From Streptomyces sp. HUAS MG91 (lineage in GTDB: Bacteria > Actinomycetota > Actinomycetes > Streptomycetales > Streptomycetaceae), in the NCBI RefSeq assembly GCF_040529335.1, contig NZ_CP159534.1, positions 6,138,001 to 6,202,000 on the forward strand: 64,000 nucleotides of DNA, in the 5' to 3' direction. A model generated the notes under the pieces. That model had not been told where the DNA came from and searched no databases. It was given only the letters and a program-made list of their open reading frames with translations. Below, piece by piece: positions 20,781-30,371 of this stretch. Each line of letters begins with the position of its first letter. Position 1 is the stretch's first letter. The position numbers and the translations under genes are program-made.

Positions 20781-23297
20781 CTACTGCTGGGGCGGGGGTG
20801 GCTGCGGGGACCACTGGGCGGGGGGTGCGGGGTGCTGGCCCTGCTGGGGGTGGGGCTGGGGATGCGGCTGCTGGGGCTGGGACTGCGGGTGGGGCTGGGC
20901 TTGTGGCGGCTGCTGGGCCCAGGGGTTGGCCTGCTGCTGGCCCCGGGCGAAGCCCTCGGCGACCAGCGCCGACAGCTCGAAGTACGCCTCCCGCACCTTG
21001 GGCCGCATCATGTCGAGGTCGACCTCGGCGCCGGCTGCCAGGTGCTCGTCGAAGGGGATGACGACCACGCCGCGGCAGCGCGTCTCGAAGTGGCTGACGA
21101 TGTCGTCCACCTTGATCATCTTGCCGGTCTCGCGGACCCCGGAGATGACGGTGAGCGAGCGCGACACCAGCTCCGAATAACCGTGCGCCGACAGCCAGTC
21201 CAGGGTGGTACTGGCACTGGAGGCACCGTCCACCGACGGCGTCGAGATGATGATCAACTGGTCGGCGAGATCGAGCACTCCGCGCATCGCGGAGTAGAGC
21301 AGGCCGGTGCCGGAGTCGGTCAGGATGATCGGGTACTGCTTGCCGAGCACGTCGATGGCGCGGCGGTAGTCCTCGTCCTGGAACGTCGTCGAGACGGCCG
21401 GGTCCACGTCGTTGGCGATGATCTCCAGACCGGACGGGGCCTGCGAGGTGAACTGCCGGATGTCCATGTACGAGTGGAGGTTCGGGATCGCCTGCACCAG
21501 GTCGCGGATGGTCGCCCCGGTCTCGCGGCGCACGCGGCGGCCGAGCGTCCCGGCGTCCGGGTTGGCGTCGATCGCGAGGATCTTGTCCTGCCGCTCGGCG
21601 GCGAGGGTCGAGCCCAGCGCCGTGGTCGTGGTCGTCTTGCCGACGCCGCCCTTGAGGCTGATCACGGCGATCCGGTAGCAGGACATGACCGGCGTGCGGA
21701 TCAGCTGGAGCTTGCGCTGCCGCTCGGCCTCCTCCTTCTTCGCGCCGAGCTTGAAGCGGCTGCCGGACGTGCTGGGGGCCTTGCTCTTGGCCTTCTGCCG
21801 CTTGTTGTTGAGCAGCCGGTCGGCGGACAGCTCGACGGCGGCCGTGTAGCCGAGCGGGGCGCCGCCGACGTTCGTGGGCTGCCGCTGATCGTGCTGCATC
21901 GGCTGCGGCCAGGCCGCGCCGGTGCGGGGGTCCACCGTGTAGGGCTGCGGGGGCTGGGCGCCGGGGGCGCCGGGCGCGGGTGCCTGTGCTCCGGGCGCGG
22001 GCGGGCCGGGGTTGGGCTGCGGCGGCCCCGGGGGCGGTCCGGTCTGCGGGGGGAAGGGCTGGTTCGGGGCGGCGGGTTGTGGGGGCGGGAAGCCGTAGCC
22101 CGGCTGGGGCTGGGGCTGGGGCTGTGGGGTGGCCTGTTGTGGCTGGGCCGGTGGCGGGGGGAAGCCGTAGCCCGGTTGCGGCTGTCCCGGATGGGGCTGT
22201 CCCGGCTGGGGCTGGTCCGGTTGCGGCTGGCTCTGCTGCGGGAAGCCGTAGCCGTTCTGGGGTGCCGGGGTCGTGGGGTCGGGTTGGGGCTGCTCCGGGT
22301 GCGGGAAGCCGTAGCCGGCCTGGGGCGCCGGAGGGGTGGGCGCGGGCTGGGCTTGCTCCGGTTGGACCGGGGGAGGCGGGGGGCCGTAGCCGTTCTGGGG
22401 CGCCGGAGGGGTGGACGCCGGTTGGGCCTGTTCCGGCTGGGCCGGAGGGGGCGGCGGCCCGTAGCCGTTCTGGGGCGCCGGGGTGCTGGGCTCCGGCTGG
22501 GCCGGAGGCTGTGGCGTGGCGTATTCGCCCTGCGGCGCGGGGGAGTCGGGGGCCGCCTGCGGGAAGCCGTAGCCGCCCTGGGGCGCCGACTGGGGCTGCT
22601 CCGGTGGGGCCGGAGGCGGCGGGGGGCCGTAGCCGTCCTGGGCCTGCGCGCCCGTCGCCGGAGGCTGCGCCGGCCAGGCGGCCGGGGCGGGTGCGGGATC
22701 GGTCCACTGCGGCGCCGGGTTCGGCGCGGCCGGCTGGAACGTGGGCGGCAGCGGCGGAACCGCGCTGTCCGGCGCGGGCGGGGGAGTCCAGCCCGCGGGC
22801 GCGCTCGGCGCCGGGACGGGAGCAGCGCCGCCGCTCCGGTCGAACTCCACGTGCACCCGGTGGGCGTCGACCCAGGAGGGCTCCGACTGCGCGGCGGGGG
22901 CCTCCTCCGCCGCCGGGGTCTCTTCGGGCTCCCGTCGCAACGGCCCGGAGAACCGCATGGTCGCACCGCTCTCCAGGTCCCCGTCCCCGGCAGCGGCCTC
23001 CGGCGCGGGCGGAGGCGGCGGCGGAGGAGGTGGCGGCAGGGCATCGCCGGCCGGAGCAGCCGGAGTCACCGGAGCAGCCGAGGCAGCCGGGGGAACCGCA
23101 GGACCCGGAGCAACCGGCGCCGCCGGAGCGGCAGGTGCGGCAGGTGCGGCGGACTCCGGCGCGTTCTGCGTGTACCAGGGCGGCGGGGCGTAGTCGATGG
23201 TGAACTCGCCGGTCCGCTCGACACTGGACTGCGCGTCGGACTGATCGTCGACGGGTGAGTCCGAGCCCCCGTGGAGACCGTCCCGATCGCTGTTCAC
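20781..23297 (-). CDS. Pro/Gln-rich ParA/MinD-like ATPase, EspI-like (first copy)
   Basis: The 838-aa protein has a 500-residue N-terminal region dominated by Pro, Gln and Ala, with many repeats of the type [18 protein letters not shown] ParA/MinD ATPase domain follows, with the deviant Walker A KGGVGKTT (near residue 545), [18 protein letters not shown] and [17 protein letters not shown] short Gln/Pro-rich tail ends it. The layout matches mycobacterial EspI (Rv3876), an ESX-1-associated ATPase with a Pro-rich front. I chose the GTG at 23297, which follows AGGAGG. The N-terminal motif TGEF...DY...PWYT is shared with the second copy at 44281-46746, and the ATPase cores are almost identical. 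Confidence 0.88.
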   Translation of the reverse strand: MNSDRDGLHGGSDSPVDDQSDAQSSVERTGEFTIDYAPPPWYTQNAPESAAPAAPAAPAAPVAPGPAVPPAASAAPVTPAAPAGDALPPPPPPPPPPAPEAAAGDGDLESGATMRFSGPLRREPEETPAAEEAPAAQSEPSWVDAHRVHVEFDRSGGAAPVPAPSAPAGWTPPPAPDSAVPPLPPTFQPAAPNPAPQWTDPAPAPAAWPAQPPATGAQAQDGYGPPPPPAPPEQPQSAPQGGYGFPQAAPDSPAPQGEYATPQPPAQPEPSTPAPQNGYGPPPPPAQPEQAQPASTPPAPQNGYGPPPPPVQPEQAQPAPTPPAPQAGYGFPHPEQPQPDPTTPAPQNGYGFPQQSQPQPDQPQPGQPHPGQPQPGYGFPPPPAQPQQATPQPQPQPQPGYGFPPPQPAAPNQPFPPQTGPPPGPPQPNPGPPAPGAQAPAPGAPGAQPPQPYTVDPRTGAAWPQPMQHDQRQPTNVGGAPLGYTAAVELSADRLLNNKRQKAKSKAPSTSGSRFKLGAKKEEAERQRKLQLIRTPVMSCYRIAVISLKGGVGKTTTTTALGSTLAAERQDKILAIDANPDAGTLGRRVRRETGATIRDLVQAIPNLHSYMDIRQFTSQAPSGLEIIANDVDPAVSTTFQDEDYRRAIDVLGKQYPIILTDSGTGLLYSAMRGVLDLADQLIIISTPSVDGASSASTTLDWLSAHGYSELVSRSLTVISGVRETGKMIKVDDIVSHFETRCRGVVVIPFDEHLAAGAEVDLDMMRPKVREAYFELSALVAEGFARGQQQANPWAQQPPQAQPHPQSQPQQPHPQPHPQQGQHPAPPAQWSPQPPPPQQ

Positions 23298-23664
23298 AAT
23301 GCCTCCTGGTGTGGTCGAGCACCCGCGTCCCGTGCTGGGGCGACCGGTTTGCGTGGTCTGGTCATCACTTCCGGGGACCGTCCCCCTGGCCCCTGGCGTA
23401 CGCCTCACCCGCACACGGGTGTACGTGACACGTCCGGACCCAGCCTAATCACGAAAACCAGCAGTACGGCAGGCCCGCCCGCCCCTCACCGCTGTCCACT
23501 GCGTCACGTGACCCGCAACCACCCTGCCGGGCAGGGGCCTTGGCGCGCCCGGCCGTGGTGCCGGTGGTGCCCGAGGGCACCGCTGTGGCCACTGAGACAC
23601 CGGCGATTAGAATCGCCGGACCGTGCCACAGGCGGGGGCATCGGCAGGCCGACGGGGGGAGGGC
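23298..23664. promoter_or_regulatory. Divergent control region between the EspI-like and pseudokinase genes
   Basis: A minus-strand -10-like TAGGCT at 23442-23447 precedes the EspI-like gene by about 145 nt, and the second EspI-like gene has the same TTAGGCT element (44157-44163). A perfect palindrome GTCACGTGAC lies at 23503-23512. On the plus strand, TAGAAT at 23608-23613 is a good -10 for the pseudokinase gene, although no matching -35 is evident. Confidence 0.4.
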
Positions 23665-24669
23665 ATGCGCGTGCATGCGTCAGGACACGTACCGCCGACC
23701 GGCCAGGGCGCCGACGCGGGCCCGTACGCGTACGGCGGCGGTCCGACCGGCCGGCCGGAGCGCCCGACAGGACCGTTCGTCGTCGTGACCCGCCTCGACG
23801 GCTCCGGAACGGGCCACCCCGACGTCCCCGAGCGACGGCACATCGCCCGCACCCCCGACGGCGACCGCACCGTCCTGCTCAGCACCCCGCACCCGGGGAG
23901 CGATCCGCACCGCTTCCTCGCCGAGGCCGACGCCTCCCGCTATCTGCTCGGACCGGCCGCGTTCCCGGCGACGGAGATGTCGGCGCCCGGAGAACCCGCC
24001 TGGTGCGCCCGCCCGTACGCGCCGGTGCTGCCGCTGCCCGCCGCGCTCGCCGTGTACGGCGGCCCCCTGCCGGAACCGACGGTCCGCGCCCTCGGCGCCG
24101 CACTCGCCGAGACCCTCGCCGTGACGCACGGTCAGGGCCTGGTGCACGCCGGGGTGTCGCCCGCCGCCGTGCTCATCGGCTTCGACGGCCCGCGGCTCGG
24201 CTGTTACGGGGCCGTGCGCGCCGCGGGCCCCGCCCTCACCGGCGTCGACCGCGCCGCGCTGCCGCCCGAACAGGCCGGCGGCGGGATGCCCCGGCCGATG
24301 GGTGACGTGTACGGCCTCGCCGCCACCCTCGCCTACGCCGCCACCGGCCACGCCGCGCCGGAACGCGCGGAGCTGCCGCAGGCGCTGCGGTCCGTCGTCG
24401 GCCGGAGCCTGGCGCGCGACCCCGCGCACCGGCCGCAACTCGCCGAGATCCTCGACGTGTTGGTACCGCAGGGTGTCGCCGCTCCTCAGCGGGGATTCGG
24501 TTCCCCCGACCGCTCGGGCGCCCTCCTCGTGCCCGGCTGGCTGCCCGGCCGCCTCGTCGCCGCCCTCGCCCATCAGGCCGCGTGCGTCCTGGACGCGGAC
24601 GTGGCACCCGGACCCCCGGCGCCGGCCGCGCCCGTGCCCGTCGGCCACTCCACCCCGTACACCCCCTGA
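23665..24669 (+). CDS. Pseudokinase (protein-kinase fold lacking catalytic residues)
   Basis: The 334-aa protein follows the C-lobe pattern of a Ser/Thr kinase: PEPTVRALGAALAETLAVTHGQGLVHAGVSPAAVLIGFDG aligns with the catalytic-loop region of the neighbouring kinases. The HRD triad is replaced by His161-Ala162-Gly163, the DFG position reads GCYG, and no Lys of the VAIK type is seen. DVYGLAATLAYAATG and LARDPAHRPQLAEIL correspond to late kinase helices. It is therefore a likely scaffold or regulator rather than an enzyme. The start is uncertain: ATG 23665 or GTG 23671, both after GGGGGAGGG; a GTG at 23623 sits close to the predicted transcription start. It is followed by two active-looking kinases on the same strand. 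Confidence 0.75.
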   Translation: MRVHASGHVPPTGQGADAGPYAYGGGPTGRPERPTGPFVVVTRLDGSGTGHPDVPERRHIARTPDGDRTVLLSTPHPGSDPHRFLAEADASRYLLGPAAFPATEMSAPGEPAWCARPYAPVLPLPAALAVYGGPLPEPTVRALGAALAETLAVTHGQGLVHAGVSPAAVLIGFDGPRLGCYGAVRAAGPALTGVDRAALPPEQAGGGMPRPMGDVYGLAATLAYAATGHAAPERAELPQALRSVVGRSLARDPAHRPQLAEILDVLVPQGVAAPQRGFGSPDRSGALLVPGWLPGRLVAALAHQAACVLDADVAPGPPAPAAPVPVGHSTPYTP

Positions 24670-24745
24670 CGCCGCCTCCTGCCCACACACACGCACGCCG
24701 ACTGACGCCCCCCACACACACCGACGGACGACGAGACCGACGCCG

Positions 24746-26938
24746 ATGCCCACCGCACTCACCCACGACGACCCCGCCCACCTCGGCCCGTACCGTCTCG
24801 TCGCCCGGCTCGGCAGCGGCGGCATGGGAACCGTGTACATGGCCCGGTCCGCCGGCGGCCGCACCCTCGCCGTCAAGACGATGCACGCCGCGATCGCCGC
24901 CGACCCGGCCGCACGGACCCGTTTCCGGCTGGAGACCGACGCGGCGCGGGTGATCGGCGGCCGGTTCGGGGCGAAGGTCGCGGACGCCGACCCGTCGGCC
25001 CCGACCCCGTGGCTCGCCACCGAGTACGTGCTCGGGCCGCCGCTCGACGAAGCGGTCGAGGCCACCGGCCCCCTGCCCGAACAGGCCGTACGCGTCCTGG
25101 GCGCGGCCCTGTGCGGCGCGCTGGCACAGCTGCACCGCAGCGACGTCGTCCACCGCGACCTCAAGCCGTCCAACATCCTCGTCACCGCGTACGGACCCAA
25201 GGTCATCGACTTCGGCATCGCCCGCGCCATCGGCGACATCCACCTCACCCACACCGGATCCGCCGTCGGCACCCCCGCGTTCATGTCGCCGGAACAGGCG
25301 ACCGGGCAGGAGCACACCGCGGCCGGCGACGTGTTCGCCCTCGCGGGCGTCCTCGTGCACGCCGCGCGGGGCAGCGGACCGTTCGGCAACGGACAGCCCG
25401 CCGACCTGCTGTACCGGGTGCGGTACGGCGAACCCGACTTCACCCACGTGCCCGCCGCGCTGATCCCCGTACTCGCGCGATGCCTGCACAAGGACCCGGC
25501 GCAGCGCCCGTCCACAGGCCAACTGGCCGCCCAACTCCACGACGGCAGGGGCGAGTTCGCGGAGCACCTGCCGCCCGCGCTGCTCGGCGAGATCGGGCGG
25601 CGGGCCGTCGCGGTGTGGCAGCCCCCGCCGCCGCGTGCGGCCCCGCCGCAGGTGCCTGCCGGCACGACGCCGGTGACCGCCGCGCCGCGCCGCCCGGGGC
25701 CGTCGCGGCGCGCCCTGCTGCTGGGCGGCGGCGCCGTCGTGGCGGCCGCTGCGGCGGGCGGCGGCCTGTGGTGGTCGCGGCGCTCGCCCGCGGCCGGCGA
25801 GGACGGGGCGAAGGGCGCCGACGGTCCCGAGCAGACGCGCAACATCGATCCTCTCTGGACGAACGAGCAGATCAACTTCCGGATCGACGACTGGGGCCTG
25901 CCCGTGCCCTACGCGGTCGAGGGCGTCATCCACCTGCCGTTCATGGCGACGATCATGCGCTTCGACCCGAGGACGGGCAGCCGCACCGAGGACATCCAGG
26001 CGGACGGATCACCGTGGGGGACCGAGGTGGTCGGCGGCACGGAGTATCTCCTCGGCACGCGCTGGAACACGGGGAAGACCCATCCGCCGGCCTGCGTCTC
26101 CACCTGGGACGAGAAACAGAACTACGTGAAGCCGACCGAGGCGGTCGCCGACGGCACCAACGCGGCCCTCGACGGCAATCAACTCCTGTGCATCTCCGGC
26201 ATGGTGGCGTACGTCGCCGTGGGCACCGGCAAGGACTCGTACAACGGGTTCCTGGCCTCCCAGCGCTTCACACTGCGCGCGCTCGACATTAGGGCGGGCA
26301 GGCAACTGTGGTCGAAGCCGCTGCCGGTCCGCCCCGACAAGAGCCAGCGGCTGCACTTCCTCTCCGCCAAGGTCGTCGGCGACCGGCTGGTGGCATTGCA
26401 GGAGACCGGACCGGGGACCGTACGCGTCGTCGTCCGGGACATCCGCACCGGCGACGTCGTCTGGGACAAGCCCTACGGCACGGTCGAGAAGACCGAGGTC
26501 CTCCAGTGCCCCCTCGCCATCGGCGACGGACGGATCTACCTGGGCGGCGACCGCGTGCGCGCCCTGCGGCTCAGCGACGGCGGACAGGACTGGGCGACCG
26601 GCAAGGGACACACCTACAGCGCGCCCGTGTTCACCTCCGGCGTCGTCCACACGGTCGGCGAAGGCGTCGGCCTCGCCGCTCTCGCGGCCGACAACGGGGA
26701 GAAGAAGTGGACCGAGGAGACCAGCGAGGTGAACGAGGCCTCGACGGCCTGGGCGCCCGTGCTCACCGAGCGGTACGGCTACTACCGCAACGGCAACCTG
26801 CTCTGCGCCATCGACCTGAAGACGCACCGCGTCGCCCGCACCTACAAGACCGCGGCCGGCCGCTTCTACGTGGACACGCCCGACCGGCTGCTGCTCGGGA
26901 TGGGCGAGAAGACCCTGAGCGCCTACCCCCTGAAATGA
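24746..26938 (+). CDS. Serine/threonine protein kinase with a beta-propeller sensor domain (first)
   Basis: The 730-aa protein starts with a complete PknB-type kinase domain (about residues 14-270). It has the Gly loop GSGGMGTVY, Lys44, the catalytic loop HRDLKPSN (from His136), DFGIA, and GTPAFMSPEQ. After a Pro-rich linker, residues about 322-347 (RRALLLGGG then Ala/Gly-rich) form a single membrane span. The C-terminal half is made of repeats such as GRQLWSKPL, GDVVWDKPY and GGQDWATG, which are PQQ-like beta-propeller blades, outside the cell. It is presumably a receptor kinase responding to an external ligand. The ATG at 24746 was chosen as the first start before the kinase domain. The stop codon lies in a tandem repeat. 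Confidence 0.93.
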   Translation: MPTALTHDDPAHLGPYRLVARLGSGGMGTVYMARSAGGRTLAVKTMHAAIAADPAARTRFRLETDAARVIGGRFGAKVADADPSAPTPWLATEYVLGPPLDEAVEATGPLPEQAVRVLGAALCGALAQLHRSDVVHRDLKPSNILVTAYGPKVIDFGIARAIGDIHLTHTGSAVGTPAFMSPEQATGQEHTAAGDVFALAGVLVHAARGSGPFGNGQPADLLYRVRYGEPDFTHVPAALIPVLARCLHKDPAQRPSTGQLAAQLHDGRGEFAEHLPPALLGEIGRRAVAVWQPPPPRAAPPQVPAGTTPVTAAPRRPGPSRRALLLGGGAVVAAAAAGGGLWWSRRSPAAGEDGAKGADGPEQTRNIDPLWTNEQINFRIDDWGLPVPYAVEGVIHLPFMATIMRFDPRTGSRTEDIQADGSPWGTEVVGGTEYLLGTRWNTGKTHPPACVSTWDEKQNYVKPTEAVADGTNAALDGNQLLCISGMVAYVAVGTGKDSYNGFLASQRFTLRALDIRAGRQLWSKPLPVRPDKSQRLHFLSAKVVGDRLVALQETGPGTVRVVVRDIRTGDVVWDKPYGTVEKTEVLQCPLAIGDGRIYLGGDRVRALRLSDGGQDWATGKGHTYSAPVFTSGVVHTVGEGVGLAALAADNGEKKWTEETSEVNEASTAWAPVLTERYGYYRNGNLLCAIDLKTHRVARTYKTAAGRFYVDTPDRLLLGMGEKTLSAYPLK

Positions 26939-27040
26939 GGCGCCGCACCCCCGAGCGCCCCCTCCTGAAATGAGGCGCCGCATCCCCGAGTGCCCGCCCC
27001 CAGACATGAGGCGCCGCACCCCCGAGCGCCCCTCCCCGAC
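26935..27040. repeat. Three tandem copies of a 35-36-nt unit between two kinase genes
   Basis: Units start at 26935, 26970 and 27006. Each begins ATGAGGCGCCGCAYCCCCGA, followed by GYGCCC. The first copy contains the stop codon of the upstream kinase. Each copy can form a small stem, GGCGC with GCGCC. The repeat ends about 30 nt before the next kinase gene and may influence translation or mRNA stability between the two genes. Confidence 0.8.
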
Positions 27041-27070
27041 CGATCCGGCAGCGCGGCAGAAGGACCGACC

Positions 27071-29221
27071 ATGAACCCCCTCGGCACCGGCGACCCCCTC
27101 CGCCTCGGCCCCTACCGCCTCTCCGGCGTCCTCGGCGAGGGCGGCATGGGCAAGGTCTACGTCGGCCAGGACGCGTCCGGCACCCTCGCCGCCGTGAAGG
27201 TGCTGAAGCCCGAACTCGCCCACGACACGAACCTCGCCCAGCGCTTCGTCCGCGAGGCCCAGGCAGCCCAGGCCGTACGCAGCCCGGGAGTCGCCGCCGT
27301 GCTCGGCGCGTGGACGGAGGGCGGACGCCCCTGGATCGCCACCGAGTTCCTCGCCGGACTCACCCTGGACGAGGCGGTCGACGGCTTTGGCCCGCTGCCG
27401 GAACCCGCCGTGCGCGCCCTCGCCGCGTCGCTCGCCCGCACCCTCGTCGACATCCACGCGGCGGGCTTCGTGCACCGCGACCTCAAGCCGCCGAACATCG
27501 TCCTGACGTCCGACGGCCCGCGCGTCATCGACTTCGGCATCGCCCGGCCCGAACACGGACTCACGCTCACCACCACCGGCCAGGTGCCGGTCACGCCCGG
27601 CTACGGCGCACCCGAGCAGGTCCTCGGACAGCGGGTGGCGCCGCCCGCCGACGTGTTCTCGCTGGGCGCCGTCCTCGCGTACGCGGCGACCGGACGGCGC
27701 GCCTTCGACGGCGGGCACGTCGCCGCGGTGCAGTACGCCGTCGTGCACGACGCACCGCGGCTCGCCGGAATCTCACCGGACCTGGCGGCGCTCCTCACCC
27801 CCTGCCTCGCCAAGGACCCGGCGCACCGCCCGACACCGCCCCAGGTCGCCCGGGCCATGGCGCCGCCCCGGGGCGCCGAACAGGCCTGGCGGCGCGGCGC
27901 GTTCGCCGACGCCATCAAGAAGCGCGAGCGCGGCGCCCGCCGGCTGACCACCCAGGTCACCGGAGCACCGGGCGCCTCGGGCGCCGATCCCGGCCCGTCG
28001 GTGGGGCGGCGCCGCCTGCTCACGGGGCTCACCGCGGGCGGTGTGGTCGTCGCGGCGGGCGGCGGCGCGGGCGCCTGGTGGCTCGCCGGCCGCCGATCCG
28101 GCCCGGGTGACGCGAAGCCGCCGGCGAAGAACGACCCCTTCGACTTCCCGCCCGCCGCGCGCACCCCCGAGGAGGCGCTGGACAAGAACATCGGCGGCAC
28201 CTCGGTCACCTCCGGCCACCCGGCCGTCATCTGGAACCTGGAGGACGAGGCGGACGTCTACTCGCCGAACCTGCTCCCCGTACGCGACGTGCTCGTCGTC
28301 GGCACCGCGCGCGGCGGCGTCGGGGCGTACGACGTCCGCACCGGCGAACTGCGCTGGCACGCGCCCAAGGCCCGCCCCAAGGCCAACTACCTGTCCCTGT
28401 CGGACCGCCTCGTGGCCACCGCCGACGACGACGGAACCCTGCGCACGTACGTCGCCTCGACCGGCGTCGCCAAATGGACCTGCGCGGACGCCGACGCGGA
28501 GGCGCTGCTCGCCGCCGACGCCGACGCCGTGTACTGCCTCACCAAGAGCGGCAAGGTGCGCAGCGTCGGCCGGGCCGACGCCAAGGTCCGCTGGACCGTC
28601 AAGGCACCCGCAGAGTTCCGCGACCAGGGCCTGATGCTGACCTCCGCCGCGGCGCACGGACGCCTCGTGACGTCGACCGGCAACGCCAAGGTGCTGGTCC
28701 TCGACACCCGCGACGGCAGCGTGGCCTGGACCCGGACCGTCACCGCGAAGATCGACGTCTCCCCGGCCGTCGACGGCGACACCGTCTACGTCAACGGCCG
28801 GACACTGGAGGCCCGCAGACTCGCCGACGGCAAGGTCCTCTGGAGCGCCGAGGTCGGGGAACCCGAGTACGAGGGCACGTACTGGGGCCCGCCCACCGTC
28901 CACGACGGCGCCGTCTACGTCTGCGGCGGTGACTTCCCCCGCCGCCTCGACGCGCGCGACGGCAGCGAGAAGTGGAAGAGCTACTGGACCGCGGACCAGA
29001 ACTGGCCCGTGCTGCCGCAGGGCCACGGCGCCTGGTCCCTCGACACCGACACCTCCATCGAGACCGACAAGAAGCTGGACCTGAAGACGGTGCGCACCTC
29101 CGACGGCGAACGCACCTGGACCTACCGGCTGCCCCTCGCGGACAACCAGCAGATCGCCGCCGACGGCAACCGCGTCTTCGTCCTCGCCGACAGCGCCCTG
29201 TACGCGTTCACGGTCTTCTGA
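27071..29221 (+). CDS. Serine/threonine protein kinase with a beta-propeller sensor domain (second)
   Basis: The 716-aa protein is a paralogue of the kinase just upstream. Kinase motifs: Gly loop GEGGMGKVY, Lys43, HRDLKPPN (from His135), DFGIAR, and TPGYGAPEQ. A basic segment (IKKRERGARR) precedes a membrane span (GRRRLLTGLTAGGVVVAAGG). The external part consists of PQQ-like blades (TGELRWHAP, TGVAKWTC, DGSVAWTRTV, DGKVLWSAEV). The start is ATG 27071 after AAGGA. The two kinases and the pseudokinase probably form one transcription unit next to the ESX locus; STPKs are known to regulate type VII secretion in other actinobacteria, so a link is plausible but unproven. Confidence 0.93.
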   Translation: MNPLGTGDPLRLGPYRLSGVLGEGGMGKVYVGQDASGTLAAVKVLKPELAHDTNLAQRFVREAQAAQAVRSPGVAAVLGAWTEGGRPWIATEFLAGLTLDEAVDGFGPLPEPAVRALAASLARTLVDIHAAGFVHRDLKPPNIVLTSDGPRVIDFGIARPEHGLTLTTTGQVPVTPGYGAPEQVLGQRVAPPADVFSLGAVLAYAATGRRAFDGGHVAAVQYAVVHDAPRLAGISPDLAALLTPCLAKDPAHRPTPPQVARAMAPPRGAEQAWRRGAFADAIKKRERGARRLTTQVTGAPGASGADPGPSVGRRRLLTGLTAGGVVVAAGGGAGAWWLAGRRSGPGDAKPPAKNDPFDFPPAARTPEEALDKNIGGTSVTSGHPAVIWNLEDEADVYSPNLLPVRDVLVVGTARGGVGAYDVRTGELRWHAPKARPKANYLSLSDRLVATADDDGTLRTYVASTGVAKWTCADADAEALLAADADAVYCLTKSGKVRSVGRADAKVRWTVKAPAEFRDQGLMLTSAAAHGRLVTSTGNAKVLVLDTRDGSVAWTRTVTAKIDVSPAVDGDTVYVNGRTLEARRLADGKVLWSAEVGEPEYEGTYWGPPTVHDGAVYVCGGDFPRRLDARDGSEKWKSYWTADQNWPVLPQGHGAWSLDTDTSIETDKKLDLKTVRTSDGERTWTYRLPLADNQQIAADGNRVFVLADSALYAFTVF

Positions 29222-29236
29222 CCGCGCGGTGCACGC

Positions 29237-29548
29237 CTATGCGTCGAGCCCGCCGTTGTGCGGTGCGGGCTCCAGGTCGAACTCGCCGTCGCGCGCACCG
29301 AGCACGAACGCCGTCCACTCCGCCTCGGTGTACCGCAGCACGGTCCCGGGCTCCAGCGACGAACGCATCGCCACCGCGCCGCCCGGCAGATACGCGATCT
29401 CGACGCGCTCCTCGTGCTGCTCGGTACCGGGCGCGCTGTGCCACTCGACGCCGGAGATGTCGAGCGCGTACAGCTCGTCCTTCTCGCGCTCCTTGCGGGC
29501 CTTGATCTCCTCCGGCGTCTCCTTCGGCGCCTCGCCATTGGTCCCCAC
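29237..29548 (-). CDS. DUF397 domain protein
   Basis: The 103-aa protein has the DUF397 pattern: DISGVEWHSA, VEIAYLPGGAVAMRSSLEPG, LRYTEAEWTAFVLGARDGEFD. Its first 28 residues are highly charged (Lys/Glu-rich). DUF397 proteins are small, very numerous in Streptomyces, and usually sit beside a helix-turn-helix regulator; no such partner is adjacent here. I chose the GTG at 29548. It follows the toxin/immunity genes on the same strand and is convergent with the second kinase, whose stop lies only 15 nt away. Confidence 0.88.
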   Translation of the reverse strand: MGTNGEAPKETPEEIKARKEREKDELYALDISGVEWHSAPGTEQHEERVEIAYLPGGAVAMRSSLEPGTVLRYTEAEWTAFVLGARDGEFDLEPAPHNGGLDA

Positions 29549-29627
29549 GCCGCATCAGCCCTTTCCGTCGCCCTGCGTTAATCGCAGTCAGCTTAACGGC
29601 AGTTGACCACGAGTGACGGCCGAGCCG

Positions 29628-30371
29628 TCATCCCTCGAAGCCGAAGGCCCACCCGTTCTCTACGAGAGCCGCCACAGCACGCCGCAGGGCCGGATACTCC
29701 GAACCGCCGGGACACCAGGGCGTCCAGTACGCGGAGACCGTCAGTTCGATCTCCCCGGAATCCTGTGTGATCAAGCACTCCAGAGGTCCCTCCATCATGG
29801 ACGGCGAACTGGGCCCGGCGGCCCACCCGGCCCCCTCGTGGATCTCGACAGAGGTACGTACGATTCCCCGCCCGACCTGAACCGGCAGCATTCCGTCGTC
29901 GAGAGGAACACCGGCGGGCAGCCGGACGGAGCTCGCGTGCACCTCCATGCTCTTCCAGCCCACGAAGGACTGGCCGCCGATGTCGCGCTCGTTCTTGCGC
30001 AGGGCATCGCTGACGAATCCGCGACAACTGCCCAGATCGAGCACAGCGGTCCGGGACACCCGCTGATCCTTCGCCCGGGGCCGCACGCGCAGTTCGGGCG
30101 GAAACCTCTCGGCGTGCAGCGCCCAGTCGCCGTCGGGCCTGACCGGATCGTCCAAAGGGATACCGAATTCCGCGTCCCAGTAGGCCGTGGCCAACTCCAG
30201 AGTCAGCGGAACTCCGCCGACAGCGGCATAGAGGTCGAAGAGCGCCGTCAACGCGATCTGTGCCGCGACGGGTTGCGTGGCGTCCACGGCGTCGATGTCG
30301 TACGTGAGCGAGACGGAGTGGCCGGGGAAGTCCCGCATACGGATGGGAGCGGGGGAGGCGTCTGTGGTCAT
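29628..30371 (-). CDS. Candidate immunity protein for the polymorphic toxin
   Basis: The 247-aa soluble protein matches no family I can name. It has no signal peptide or membrane span, so it is probably cytoplasmic. It is acidic to neutral, with two similar-looking halves of alternating strands (SVSLTYDIDAV near the start, EIELTVSAYWTPW near the end). Its ATG at 30371 overlaps the stop of the 1288-aa toxin gene (ATGA), so the two are translationally coupled. This position, directly after the toxin C-terminal domain, is where polymorphic-toxin immunity genes lie. The role is inferred from context only. Confidence 0.6.
   Translation of the reverse strand: MTTDASPAPIRMRDFPGHSVSLTYDIDAVDATQPVAAQIALTALFDLYAAVGGVPLTLELATAYWDAEFGIPLDDPVRPDGDWALHAERFPPELRVRPRAKDQRVSRTAVLDLGSCRGFVSDALRKNERDIGGQSFVGWKSMEVHASSVRLPAGVPLDDGMLPVQVGRGIVRTSVEIHEGAGWAAGPSSPSMMEGPLECLITQDSGEIELTVSAYWTPWCPGGSEYPALRRAVAALVENGWAFGFEG

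Noticed and set aside
24302..24745. Reading-frame extension of the first kinase upstream of 24746.
   Set aside because: It overlaps the pseudokinase gene in another frame and adds Pro/Arg-rich residues typical of an out-of-frame translation; the kinase domain begins only after 24746.
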